Positions 52,153 to 60,433 of a DNA stretch of 64,000 nucleotides are shown in pieces. Origin of the DNA: Geodermatophilus ruber (GTDB taxonomy: Bacteria; Actinomycetota; Actinomycetes; Mycobacteriales; Geodermatophilaceae). The notes under the pieces are model-generated. The model did no database searches and was not told the DNA's origin. It saw only the letters and a list, made by a program, of their open reading frames with translations. The stretch's first letter is position 1. Every line of letters begins with the position of its first letter. A program made the translations under genes and the position numbers. The stretch spans positions 45,591 through 109,590 of the forward strand of contig NZ_FOSW01000016.1 of the NCBI RefSeq assembly GCF_900114385.1, in the 5' to 3' direction.

Positions 52153-52210
52153 CGAGATCGGCGATCTCGCACGCTGTCGATGCTCGAGGCGTGCGAGATC
52201 GCCGATCTCG
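52153..52210. repeat. 21-bp inverted repeat made of self-complementary arms, after ftsX
   Basis: Positions 52153-52173 and 52190-52210 are exact complements with a 16-nt loop. Each arm contains its own palindrome (CGAGATCGGCGATCTCG on the left, its complement on the right). It starts 21 bp past the ftsX stop in the direction of ftsX transcription, so it is a likely terminator. Confidence 0.85.
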
Positions 52211-52230
52211 ACGGGCGGGAGAGGCGGGCG

Positions 52231-53115
52231 CTACAGCCGCACGTAGAGGCGCAGCGTCACGTAGGCGGCGATCGCGGCCAGGCCGACGCCGGCGCCGGCG
52301 ATGACCGGGCTGATCGTCGCGATCGCCCCCCAGTCGACCGGCGGGATGATGCCGGCCTTGATCGGCCCGGCCAGCGTCTTGTCGACGAACAGCACCTTGG
52401 TGAGCACCAGCCCGCCGACGGCCAGCAGCGCACCGATCAGCCCGGCCAGTGCCGCCTCGAGGATGAACGGCAGCTGGGTGTACCAGCGCGAGGCGCCGAC
52501 CAACCGCATGATGTTGGTCTCGTTGCGCCGGTTGAACGCGGCCAGCTGGATCGTGTTGGAGATCAGCAGCAGCGCCGCCAGCGCCTGGACGACGGCCACC
52601 GCGATGGTCGCGTTGCGCGCGCCGTTGAGCAGGCTGAACAGCCGGTCCAGGAAGTCCCCCTCGTCGCGGACCTGGTCCACGCCGTTCTCCCCGTTGGGGA
52701 ACTCCGCGGCGATCACCTCGTAGCGCTCGGGGTTGACCAGCTCGATGCGGAAGCTCTCCGGGAGGGCGTCCGGCGGGGTGTTCTGGACGAGCTCCGGCTG
52801 CTGGCTGAACTGCTGCTGGAAGCGCTCGTACGCCTCGTCCTTGGACTCGTAGAGGTAGCTTGCGATCTCGGGCGAGGACTCGAGCTCGGACTCGATGGCC
52901 GAGCGCTGCTCGTCGGTGACGTCGTCGGCCAGGAAGATGGAGACCTGCACCTTGTCGTAGTAGATCTCCTTCATGTCGGAGATCATCCCGGCGATCAGCA
53001 GGCCGGTCCCCATGAGACCGAGCGAGATGGCCGTGGTCAAGATCATCGCGACCGTCATGGTGAGGTTGCGACGCAGCCCGGTGGCCACCTCGGAGAGCAC
53101 GAAGTTGACGCGCAT
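52231..53115 (-). CDS. ftsX: Cell division protein FtsX
   Basis: A 294-residue FtsX. The first membrane helix (about 22-45) is followed by an extracytoplasmic domain (residues about 50-165) that in mycobacteria binds the RipC peptidoglycan hydrolase. Three more helices follow, with the FtsX loop NAFNRRNETNIMRLVGASRWYTQLPFILEAALAGL-like segment (positions about 205-240). It works with FtsE to activate cell-wall hydrolysis at division. Its start lies 76 bp after the ftsE stop. Confidence 0.95.
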   Translation of the reverse strand: MRVNFVLSEVATGLRRNLTMTVAMILTTAISLGLMGTGLLIAGMISDMKEIYYDKVQVSIFLADDVTDEQRSAIESELESSPEIASYLYESKDEAYERFQQQFSQQPELVQNTPPDALPESFRIELVNPERYEVIAAEFPNGENGVDQVRDEGDFLDRLFSLLNGARNATIAVAVVQALAALLLISNTIQLAAFNRRNETNIMRLVGASRWYTQLPFILEAALAGLIGALLAVGGLVLTKVLFVDKTLAGPIKAGIIPPVDWGAIATISPVIAGAGVGLAAIAAYVTLRLYVRL

Positions 53116-53191
53116 GGATTCCCTGTCGTGAAGTTCGGCTGGCGGGGGTCAGCGCCCCGGGGGCTGCCGGCCTGTGGTCAGCCGGCCTGGG

Positions 53192-53881
53192 TCAGCGACC
53201 GACGCCGTACACGCCGCGCGACTGGTCCCGGGCGACGACTCCCCCGTTGAGCTCGATGACGCGGCGCCGCATGGAGTCGACGATGTGGTAGTCGTGCGTG
53301 GCCATGATCACGGTGGTGCCGGTGCGGTTGATCCGCTCCAGCAGCAGCATGATCCCCTCGCTGGTCTCGGGGTCGAGGTTGCCGGTGGGCTCGTCGGCGA
53401 GCAGCACCAGCGGCCGGTTGACGAACGCGCGGGCGATCGCCACCCGCTGCTGCTCACCACCGGAGAGCTCGTTGGGCAGGCGGTTGGCCTTGCCCTCCAG
53501 GCCGACCATCTCCAGCACCTCGGGGACGACGCGCTTGATGGTGCGCTGCGGCTTGTTGATGACCTCGAGCGCGAAGGCCACGTTCTGCGCCACCGTGCGG
53601 TTGCGTAGCAGGCGGAAGTCCTGGAAGACGCAGCCCATGGTGCGGCGCAGCTTCGGGACCTGCCACTTGCTCATCGTGTTGAGCGTCTTGCCGTTCACCT
53701 TGACGGTGCCCTTGGTGGGATCGTCCTCCTTCAGCAGCAGCCGCAGGAAGGTCGACTTGCCCGACCCGGAGGAACCGATGAGGAAGACGAACTCCCCCTT
53801 GTCGATCTCCGTGGACACGTCATCGAGAGCCGGCCGGGCGCTGGCCGGGTACAGCTTGGTGACGTGTTGCAATTCGATCAC
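53192..53881 (-). CDS. ftsE: Cell division ATP-binding protein FtsE
   Basis: A 229-residue ATPase, the standard FtsE length. Walker A is GSSGSGKST, the Q-loop is [24 protein letters not shown], the signature is [15 protein letters not shown], Walker B is [15 protein letters not shown] and the switch His is in MATHDY. GTG 53881 begins [12 protein letters not shown], the typical N-terminus; the in-frame upstream extension is rich in Arg and not conserved. It forms the transmembrane FtsEX signalling complex with the next gene. Confidence 0.96.
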   Translation of the reverse strand: MIELQHVTKLYPASARPALDDVSTEIDKGEFVFLIGSSGSGKSTFLRLLLKEDDPTKGTVKVNGKTLNTMSKWQVPKLRRTMGCVFQDFRLLRNRTVAQNVAFALEVINKPQRTIKRVVPEVLEMVGLEGKANRLPNELSGGEQQRVAIARAFVNRPLVLLADEPTGNLDPETSEGIMLLLERINRTGTTVIMATHDYHIVDSMRRRVIELNGGVVARDQSRGVYGVGR

Positions 53882-54054
53882 GAGGCGCCACGGTACCTGC
53901 CTGGAGGCACAGCGCGACCGGTTCGCCACGGAACGCTCCGGTGCAGATATCGCGCAGCGTGACCGCCGTCCGGCAACGGCCAGGACGGCGGTCACGCAAG
54001 GTCGCCATCCCCGGCGTCCCGGCGTGTCGGTGTGACGATGTCGACGCCGATGCG

Positions 54055-54075
54055 GTAGGGGGGCCTACGTGGTGG
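54055..54075. repeat. Short hairpin at the prfB stop, related to repeats A and B
   Basis: GTAGG (54055-54059), four G, CCTAC (54064-54068), followed by GTGGTGG. CCTACGTGGTGG is identical to 12 bp of the repeats at 33240-33251 and 35292-35303. The TAG stop of prfB (54065-54067) is inside the right arm. Confidence 0.55.
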
Positions 54076-55177
54076 GCGCCGCCTCCTGGCGGCGGCGCCA
54101 GCGGATCCCGGCCTCGATGAAGGAGTCGATGTCGCCGTCGAGCACGGCGGCGGTGTTGCCGGTCTCCTGCTCGGTGCGCAGGTCCTTGACCATCTGATAG
54201 GGGTGCAGGACGTAGGAGCGCATCTGGTTGCCCCAGCTGCTGCCCTCGCCCTTGAGCGCGTCCATCTCGGCCTTCTGCTCCTGCTGGCGGACGACGAGCA
54301 GCCGCGCCTGGAGCACCCGCAGCGCGGCGGCCCGGTTCTGGATCTGGCTCTTCTCGTTCTGGCAGGACACCACGATGCCGGTCGGGATGTGGGTCATCCG
54401 GACGGCGGAGTCGGTGGTGTTCACGCTCTGCCCACCGGGCCCGGAGGAGCGGAACACGTCGACCTTGATCTCGTTCTCGGGGATCTCCACGTGGTCGGTC
54501 TGCTCGACGACGGGCAGCACCTCGACGCCGGCGAACGAGGTCTGCCGGCGGCCCTGGTTGTCGAACGGTGAGATGCGCACCAGCCGGTGCGTGCCCTGCT
54601 CGACCGAGAGGGTGCCGTAGGCGTAGGGCACCTTGACGGCGAAGGTGGCCGACTTGATGCCCGCCTCCTCGGCGTGGCTGACGTCGAGCAGCTCGGTCGG
54701 GTACTTGTTGCGCTCGGCCCAGCGCAGGTACATGCGCATGAGCATCTCGGCGAAGTCGGCGGCGTCGACGCCGCCGGCCTCCGAGCGGATCGTGACCAGC
54801 GCCTCGCGGGAGTCGTACTCCCCCGACAGCAGGGTGCGCACCTCGAGCTCGTCGATCGCCTTGCGCAGCGCCGCCAGCTCGCGTTCGGCCTCGGCGGCGG
54901 TGGCCTCGTCGTCCTCCTCGACCGCCAGCTCGTGCAGCAGGCCCACGTCGTCCAGGCGGCTGCGCAGCTCCTCGACCCGGCGCAGGTCGCCCTGCAGGTA
55001 GGAGAGCTTCGAGGTCAGCGCCTGGGCGGCCTCGACGTCGTTCCAGAGGTCGGGCGCGGCGGCCTGCTGCTCGAGCTCGGCGACCTCCCGGCGGAGGCGG
55101 TCGACGTCGAGCACGGCCTCGATCGACTGCAGGGTCGTGTCGAGCTCGTCCAGGACGACGGAGAAGTCAGCGGCCAC
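54065..55177 (-). CDS. prfB: Peptide chain release factor 2
   Basis: A 370-residue class I release factor that reads UGA and UAA. The stop-codon-reading tripeptide is SPF in [12 protein letters not shown], and the catalytic GGQ is in [26 protein letters not shown]. No programmed frameshift site is present, in line with other actinobacteria. TACCCT (55191-55186) lies 8 bp before GTG 55177, so the mRNA is probably leaderless. It starts the prfB-ftsE-ftsX series. Most genes here end in TGA, so this factor is heavily used. Confidence 0.97.
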   Translation of the reverse strand: MAADFSVVLDELDTTLQSIEAVLDVDRLRREVAELEQQAAAPDLWNDVEAAQALTSKLSYLQGDLRRVEELRSRLDDVGLLHELAVEEDDEATAAEAERELAALRKAIDELEVRTLLSGEYDSREALVTIRSEAGGVDAADFAEMLMRMYLRWAERNKYPTELLDVSHAEEAGIKSATFAVKVPYAYGTLSVEQGTHRLVRISPFDNQGRRQTSFAGVEVLPVVEQTDHVEIPENEIKVDVFRSSGPGGQSVNTTDSAVRMTHIPTGIVVSCQNEKSQIQNRAAALRVLQARLLVVRQQEQKAEMDALKGEGSSWGNQMRSYVLHPYQMVKDLRTEQETGNTAAVLDGDIDSFIEAGIRWRRRQEAAPTT

Positions 55178-55326
55178 GTCGACCCAGGGTAGTGCGCTCC
55201 CGCCCGGGGTAGGCACTGTGGCATGAGCGAGCCCGGTCGTCACCGGACGCGGCATGGGCGCTCCCGCGAGGAGTACGAGCGCGGCCTGCCGGGCTGACGC
55301 GGTGCCGCCGGCCCGACCCGCCCAGG

Positions 55327-57180
55327 TCAGCCGGCGACCGGGGCCGGGCGGGGCTGCGCGGCGAACCAGCCCACCAGCTCGTCGGCCGGCATCGGGCGGG
55401 CGATGTGGAAGCCCTGGGCCAGCACGCAGCCGAGCTCGGCGGCGAGCTCGAGCTGCTCGGCGGTCTCCACCCCTTCGGCCAGGCTGCGCACGCCGCAGGC
55501 CCGGCCCAGCGCGACGACGGCGGCGATCGCCGCGGCCGCCTGGCTGCGCCGGCCCGCCGGGAAGGCGACCAGGCTGCGGTCGATCTTGAGGATCCCGGTG
55601 GGGAGGGAGACCAGCTGCCCCAGTGAGGAGAAGCCGCTGCCGAAGTCGTCGATGCAGACCTCGACGCCGCTGCGGCGCAGCTCGGCGAGCTGGGCGGCCG
55701 CCCGCTCGACGTCCTCGGCCACGGAGGTCTCGGTCAGCTCGATGACCAGCTGCTCCGGCGGCAGCTGCGCCTCGGTGAGCGCGTCGAGGACGTCGCGCAC
55801 CAGCGTGCCGGTGGAGAGGTGGCCGGCGCTGATGTTGACGCCGGTGACCAGGTGCAGGCCGCCGCGCGCCCACTCCGCCGCCTGCCGGCTCGCCGTGCGC
55901 AGCACCCAGCGGGCCAGCGGGGTGAGCAGCCCGTGCTGGGCGGCGGTCGGGAGGAACTCCGCCGGCGGCAGCAGACCCCGCTCGGGGTGCTGCCAGCGCA
56001 CCAGCGCCTCGACCCCGGTGCAGCGGCGGGAGGGCAGGTACATGATCGGCTGGTAGTGCAGCACGAGCTGGTCGTCGAGGATCGCCTCGCGCAGCTCGGT
56101 GGCGAGGGTGACCCGGCGCTGGGCAGCCGTGCGCAGGTCGGCGGTGAACAGCCGGACCCGGTTGCGCCCGGCCCGCTTGGCGGCGTACATCGCCAGGTCG
56201 GCGTCGCGCACCAGGTCGGTGGCACGCAGACGGCGGGTGTCCTCCGCGGTGGCGATGCCGATGCTCACCCCCAGCCGCACGAGCCGCCCGCCCAGGTCGA
56301 ACGCGCGGTCGATGCCGGCCCGGCAGCGGTCGGCCAGCGCCTGCGCGCCGGTGATGTCGCAGTCCCGGCAGAGGACGACGAACTCGTCGCCGCCGAGCCG
56401 GCCGACGGTGTCCCCGGCGCGGGTGGACCCGGTCAGCCGCCCGGCGATCTGCCGGAGGAGCTCGTCGCCGGCCTCGTGCCCGAGGGAGTCGTTGACGTCC
56501 TTGAAGCCGTCGATGTCGAGGAACAGCACGCAGACCGGCCCGCGCTCGGGGCGCTGCAGTTCGGCGTCGATGAGCTCGTGCAGGTGGGCCCGGTTGGGCA
56601 GTTCGGTGAGGGTGTCGTGGCGGGCCCGCCAGTCCGAGGCCCGCTCGGCGCGCACCCGCGAGGTGACGTCGGTGTGGGTGACCACGACCTGCCCGGCCTG
56701 GTCGACGCGGGAGGCCTGCAGGTGGAACCAGCGCGTGCCCTCGCGGTGCGGGAAGGCGTAGTCGGCCTGCACCGACGCGCACTCTCCGCGGGAGAGGGCG
56801 CGCAGCCGGTCGATGAGGGCATGGGTCCCCGGGTCGTCGCCGAGCCGGCGGGCCATCGCGAAGTAGTTCCCGTCGATACCCAGCCGCACGCGGTCGTCGT
56901 CGAGGACGTCGGCCGCCGCCTCCCAGGCGGGATTGGCCAGCAGCACCGTGCCCTCGGCGTCGATGAGCAGCGTCGGGAAGGGCAGCGCGTCGAGCACCGC
57001 CTCCACCGCCACGGCCGAGCTGGTGAGCCCCTCGACCCGGCGGCGCACGTCCAGGGGCAGCTCGGGTGCACCCGGCCGCCGTCCCACCCCCGCACCCCCC
57101 GTGATCCCGGAGCACTCCCCGCGGTGCCCCGCCCGCTCATTGTGATCGGCCCGGCCGGTCCCCGCTCGCCGCTCCTCCAT
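55327..57180 (-). CDS. PAS-GGDEF-EAL cyclic-di-GMP turnover protein
   Basis: A 617-residue signalling protein. A PAS-like domain ([31 protein letters not shown] through [22 protein letters not shown]) lies at about residues 50-180. The GGDEF domain has [11 protein letters not shown] and an intact active site GRLGGDEF. The EAL domain has [46 protein letters not shown] and AEGVET. Both catalytic sites look complete, so it may make and break c-di-GMP. The start is uncertain: ATG 57180 or ATG 57195. No membrane helix, so it is cytoplasmic. Confidence 0.92.
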   Translation of the reverse strand: MEERRAGTGRADHNERAGHRGECSGITGGAGVGRRPGAPELPLDVRRRVEGLTSSAVAVEAVLDALPFPTLLIDAEGTVLLANPAWEAAADVLDDDRVRLGIDGNYFAMARRLGDDPGTHALIDRLRALSRGECASVQADYAFPHREGTRWFHLQASRVDQAGQVVVTHTDVTSRVRAERASDWRARHDTLTELPNRAHLHELIDAELQRPERGPVCVLFLDIDGFKDVNDSLGHEAGDELLRQIAGRLTGSTRAGDTVGRLGGDEFVVLCRDCDITGAQALADRCRAGIDRAFDLGGRLVRLGVSIGIATAEDTRRLRATDLVRDADLAMYAAKRAGRNRVRLFTADLRTAAQRRVTLATELREAILDDQLVLHYQPIMYLPSRRCTGVEALVRWQHPERGLLPPAEFLPTAAQHGLLTPLARWVLRTASRQAAEWARGGLHLVTGVNISAGHLSTGTLVRDVLDALTEAQLPPEQLVIELTETSVAEDVERAAAQLAELRRSGVEVCIDDFGSGFSSLGQLVSLPTGILKIDRSLVAFPAGRRSQAAAAIAAVVALGRACGVRSLAEGVETAEQLELAAELGCVLAQGFHIARPMPADELVGWFAAQPRPAPVAG

Positions 57181-57206
57181 GCCTGCCCACCCCATCGGGT
57201 GAGCCC

Positions 57207-57539
57207 TCAGGCCTCCGGCTCCCGGGTCTCCGCGGCGATCCACGCCAGGTAGCCGGGGTCGCCGCCGACCACGGGGAGGGCGATCACGCACGGGACGTCG
57301 TAGGGGTGCAGCTCCGCGGTGCGCGCGACGATCGCCGGGACCAGCGCCGTGCGGGTGTGCAGCGCGACCCGCGCCTCGGCCTCGTCGTGCACCTCCCCCT
57401 CCCACCGGTACACCGAGCGGATCGCGGGGATCTGGTGCCCGCAGGCGGCCAGCCGCTCCTCGACCAGGATGCGGGTGTAACCGGCCAGCCAGTCGGCGTC
57501 GTCAGCGGTGACGACCACCTCGCAGAACTCCTCCGCCAC
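57207..57539 (-). CDS. cutA: Divalent-cation tolerance protein CutA
   Basis: A 110-residue CutA1-type protein, a trimeric ferredoxin-like fold. Segments are CEVVVTADDADWLAGYTRILVEERLAACGHQIPAIRSVYRWEGEVHDEAEARVALHTR, then the hallmark PYDVPCVIALPVVGGDPGYLAWI. The family is linked to copper tolerance but its biochemical job is unclear. GTG 57539 is the start. Its stop lies 27 bp before the GGDEF-EAL start on the same strand. Confidence 0.92.
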   Translation of the reverse strand: MAEEFCEVVVTADDADWLAGYTRILVEERLAACGHQIPAIRSVYRWEGEVHDEAEARVALHTRTALVPAIVARTAELHPYDVPCVIALPVVGGDPGYLAWIAAETREPEA

Positions 57540-57705
57540 CCCGCCATCCTCTCCTCCGTGGACGCGCGGCGAGCGCCGGGCCGCCCCTCAGCGGGCGCCG
57601 GCCAGGAGGGCGGGGCGCCACCCGCGAAAGGTCGAGATGGCCCGGGCCGAGCAGGCGGCATCGACCTCCTGACCGTGCGGCGCGATCCACCTCCGGGGCC
57701 GAACC

Positions 57706-58962
57706 TCACGCGCCGGCGCCGGCGGGGACGGCGATGACCTGCTGCGCGACCAGCGTCCGGTACACCGCCACCGCGAGATCACCGATCTGGTCCTGATCGT
57801 CGGCGGGATGGCTGTTGAGGCCCATGGCGATGATGACGTCGGAGTCGGGCAGGAAGACGTGCAGCGTCCGGAAGCCCAGCGTCTCGCCCTCGTAGAACCA
57901 GAAGGTTCCGATCGGCTCGGCCGTCAGCTGGGCGACCCCCAGGCCGAAGCCGGTCGGATCGCTCGCCGACGTCCGCTCGATCGGCTGCCCCGTCGCGGTC
58001 GACACCAGGCTGGTCAGCTCCGCCTGCTGCGCGGCCGGCAGCAGGCGGCCGGCGTACAGCGCGCGTTCCCAGCGGGTCATGTCGCTCGTCGTGCTGAGGA
58101 TGCCGCCGGCGCCCCGCGCCCAGGACAGCGTGTCCCGGCTGACGTCGCGCCCGACCAGCCCGGCCAGCGCGGGCTCCCCCGCGTCGGCGAAGTAGCCGGC
58201 GGGTTCGCGCCGGGTCACCGAGGACGGGTAGCGGTGCTCGCGGTAGTACAGGTCCTCGAGCCCCAACGGCTCGATGAGGCGCTGCTCCAGCTCGTGCCGG
58301 TAGCTCTCCCCGGTCACCCGCTCGATGAGCATCTCCGCGAGGACGTAGTTGGTGTTCGAGTAGCTGTAGCCGGATGTCGCCGCGGCGCCCACCGCGTAGC
58401 CGGCCAGCCGCTCCGCCGAGAAGTAGGTCTGCGGGTCGGCGGCGTAGTCCGCCAGGAACGCCGCCTGGTCGTCGTAGGTCGGGATGCCGCTGGTCATGTT
58501 CAGCAGCCGCCGGATCGACACGTCCCGCCACTGCGGGTACTGCGGCAACCAGCGGCCGAGCGGGTCGTCGATCGACAGGCGCCCCTCCGCCTCGAGCTGG
58601 AGCAGCAGCACCGATGTGAAGGCCTTGGTGTTGCTGCCGATCTGCCAGACGCTGCTCGGGTGCACCTGCTCCGAGCCACCGAAGGTCGTCGTCCCCGCGC
58701 TCACGTCGATGCTCTCCCGCCGATCGGGCAGGCTCACGCTCAACCCGGCGGCGGAGACGTGCTCGGCCACACCGCGGGCCTGGAGATGGGCCTGGAGGTC
58801 GGCGCGCAGCTCCGACCGCAGGACGTCGTCGTCGATCGCGGCGCTCGCGGGGGCGGTCTCCACCTGTGGAGCCACCAGCCCCGCGAGCAGCAGGAGCGCG
58901 GCGAGGAGGGTGCGGGCCCACGCGTCGCGGATGGGCAGGGAACGGTCTCGTCGTTCGGTCAT
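57706..58962 (-). CDS. Secreted serine beta-lactamase-like hydrolase / D,D-carboxypeptidase
   Basis: A 418-residue exported protein of the class C beta-lactamase/R61 carboxypeptidase family. The signal peptide (LLAALLLLAGLVAPQVETAP, then ASAA) has a plausible cleavage site. The nucleophile motif SxxK is SNTK in WQIGSNTKAFT, the second motif is YSN in GYSYSNTNYVLAE, and a third His-containing or KTG-like site is not obvious; GETLGF fills that region. Possible roles are trimming of peptidoglycan stem peptides or ester hydrolysis. ATG 58962 gives the full signal. Confidence 0.9.
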   Translation of the reverse strand: MTERRDRSLPIRDAWARTLLAALLLLAGLVAPQVETAPASAAIDDDVLRSELRADLQAHLQARGVAEHVSAAGLSVSLPDRRESIDVSAGTTTFGGSEQVHPSSVWQIGSNTKAFTSVLLLQLEAEGRLSIDDPLGRWLPQYPQWRDVSIRRLLNMTSGIPTYDDQAAFLADYAADPQTYFSAERLAGYAVGAAATSGYSYSNTNYVLAEMLIERVTGESYRHELEQRLIEPLGLEDLYYREHRYPSSVTRREPAGYFADAGEPALAGLVGRDVSRDTLSWARGAGGILSTTSDMTRWERALYAGRLLPAAQQAELTSLVSTATGQPIERTSASDPTGFGLGVAQLTAEPIGTFWFYEGETLGFRTLHVFLPDSDVIIAMGLNSHPADDQDQIGDLAVAVYRTLVAQQVIAVPAGAGA

Positions 58963-59316
58963 CGCGGGCTCCGCCGGCGAGGAACGCGCACGTGTCGAGC
59001 GCCTGGAAGACCAGGGTCCCCCGCCGGCAGCCGAAGCGACAGCCCTGCAGCTCTCACGCCCCCCGTCGGATCACCCGTCGACGTAGCGGTCGCGCTCGAC
59101 GACGAACTGCCCGGGTTCGGCGCGGTGCCGATCGCCCACCCGGCCGGTCACCTCGACCGGCAGCCGGTTCCCCAGCCCCGCCGGCGCCTGCGGCCGCTGC
59201 GCCCTCCGGTGCTGCTCGACCGCCACCGCGCGCACCGTGTGCCCGGGCCGGACAGGGGGTAGAGCCCCTCCGACGCCTTGCCGCGGCGCCCCGGACCGAC
59301 GCCCGGAGAGCGACGC
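58963..59316. other. Intergenic region with a gene stub
   Basis: A 354-bp gap between the serine hydrolase start and the Old Yellow Enzyme gene. It contains no complete gene. A minus-strand stub ends at 59071. Promoters for the two divergent genes must lie here but I could not assign them. Confidence 0.4.
59071..59130 (-). pseudogene. C-terminal stub ending ERDRYVDG (copy 1)
   Basis: The minus strand reads a tail that finishes FVVERDRYVDG and TGA at 59071. The last eight residues are identical to the tail of the stub ending at 63344, and the DNA around the stop is nearly the same. No start codon or family-like upstream sequence was found. I do not recognise the parent family. Confidence 0.35.
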
Positions 59317-60384
59317 ATGAGCCGCCTGTTCTCGCCGCTGACGCTGCGCGGCACGACGTTCCGCAACCGGGTGTGGGTCGCCCCCATGTGCCAGTACAGC
59401 TCGGTGGAGGGTTATCCGAACGACTGGCACCTGGTGCACCTCGGCGGCCTGGCCCGCGGCGGGTCCGGGCTGGTGATGCAGGAGGCCACCTCGGTGACCC
59501 CGACGGGCCGGATCACGCCGGCCGACGCCGGCATCTGGGAGGACGAGCAGGCCGACGCGTACATGCCGATCACGGCGTTCGTCCGGGCGCAGGGGGCGGT
59601 GCCCGGCATCCAGCTCGCGCACGCGGGCCGCAAGGCCTCGACCGAGCAGCCGTGGGTGGGTGACGGCTACGTCGAGGTGGGGCAGGGCGGGTGGGAGACG
59701 GAGGGGCCCTCGCCGGTGGCGTTCGGGGAGTGGCCGGCGCCGCGGGAACTCGGCGCCGACGAGATCCACTCGCTGGTGCAGGCGTTCGCCGACGCGGCCG
59801 GGCGGGCGCTGGCGGCCGGCTACGGGGTGGCCGAGATCCACGCCGCGCACGGTTACCTGCTGCACCAGTTCCTCTCCCCGCTGTCCAACCACCGCACCGA
59901 CGAGTACGGCGGCGACCTGCACGGGCGCAGCCGGTTCCTGGTGCAGGTGGTCGATGCGGTGCGGGCGGTGTGGCCCGAGGAGCGACCGCTGTTCGTCCGC
60001 TTCTCGGCCACCGACTGGGCCGACGGCGGCTGGAGCGTGGACGAGACGGTGGAGCTCTCCCGGCGGCTGGTCGCGCACGGGGTGGACCTCGTCGACGTGA
60101 CCAGCGGCGGGCTGGTGCCCGGGGCCCGCATCGAGGTCGAGCCGGGTTACCAGGTGCCCTTCGCCCGCGCGATCCGGGAGGGCTCCGGCCTGCCGGTGTC
60201 CGCGGTGGGGCTGATCGTGGCGCCGGAGCAGGCCGACCAGATCCTGGTGAACCAGGCCGCCGACGCGGTGATGCTGGCCCGGGAGCTGCTGCGCAACCCG
60301 CACTGGCCGTGGCGGGCGGCGCGGGCCCTCGGGGACGACGTGCCCTGGCCGCCGCAGTACGTCGGTGCCCGGCGTCGCCAGTGA
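59317..60384 (+). CDS. Old Yellow Enzyme family NADH:flavin oxidoreductase (YqjM-like)
   Basis: A 355-residue FMN-dependent ene-reductase. Motifs are NRVWVAPMCQYSSVEGYPNDWHLVHLG (the CQYS Cys and Tyr are typical of YqjM-type enzymes), QLAHAGRKAS, the HxxH substrate site in EIHAAHGYLLHQFLSPLSNHRTDEYGGDL, RFSATDW and the C-terminal FMN phosphate site AVMLARELLRNPHWPWRAA. ATG 59317 has GGAGAG upstream. It reduces activated C=C bonds, often for detoxification. Confidence 0.95.
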   Translation: MSRLFSPLTLRGTTFRNRVWVAPMCQYSSVEGYPNDWHLVHLGGLARGGSGLVMQEATSVTPTGRITPADAGIWEDEQADAYMPITAFVRAQGAVPGIQLAHAGRKASTEQPWVGDGYVEVGQGGWETEGPSPVAFGEWPAPRELGADEIHSLVQAFADAAGRALAAGYGVAEIHAAHGYLLHQFLSPLSNHRTDEYGGDLHGRSRFLVQVVDAVRAVWPEERPLFVRFSATDWADGGWSVDETVELSRRLVAHGVDLVDVTSGGLVPGARIEVEPGYQVPFARAIREGSGLPVSAVGLIVAPEQADQILVNQAADAVMLARELLRNPHWPWRAARALGDDVPWPPQYVGARRRQ

Positions 60385-60433
60385 GCGGTTCTCCGGAGCA
60401 CGAGTCGTCCGAGCGGGACGGGAGGAGCTGTCC

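Noticed and set aside
54700..55177. Programmed frameshift in prfB
   Set aside because: The RF2 frame is continuous from GTG 55177 to the stop, with no internal TGA.
54065..57115. A single 1016-codon minus-strand frame covering prfB and most of the GGDEF-EAL gene
   Set aside because: Only the part after 55177 is protein-like (RF2). The upstream part is the wrong frame of the GGDEF-EAL gene, so there is no fusion.
57540..57705. Possible gene stub ending near 57588 between the serine hydrolase and cutA
   Set aside because: The tail (STFRGWRPALLAGAR) is short and not family-like; there is too little to support a feature.
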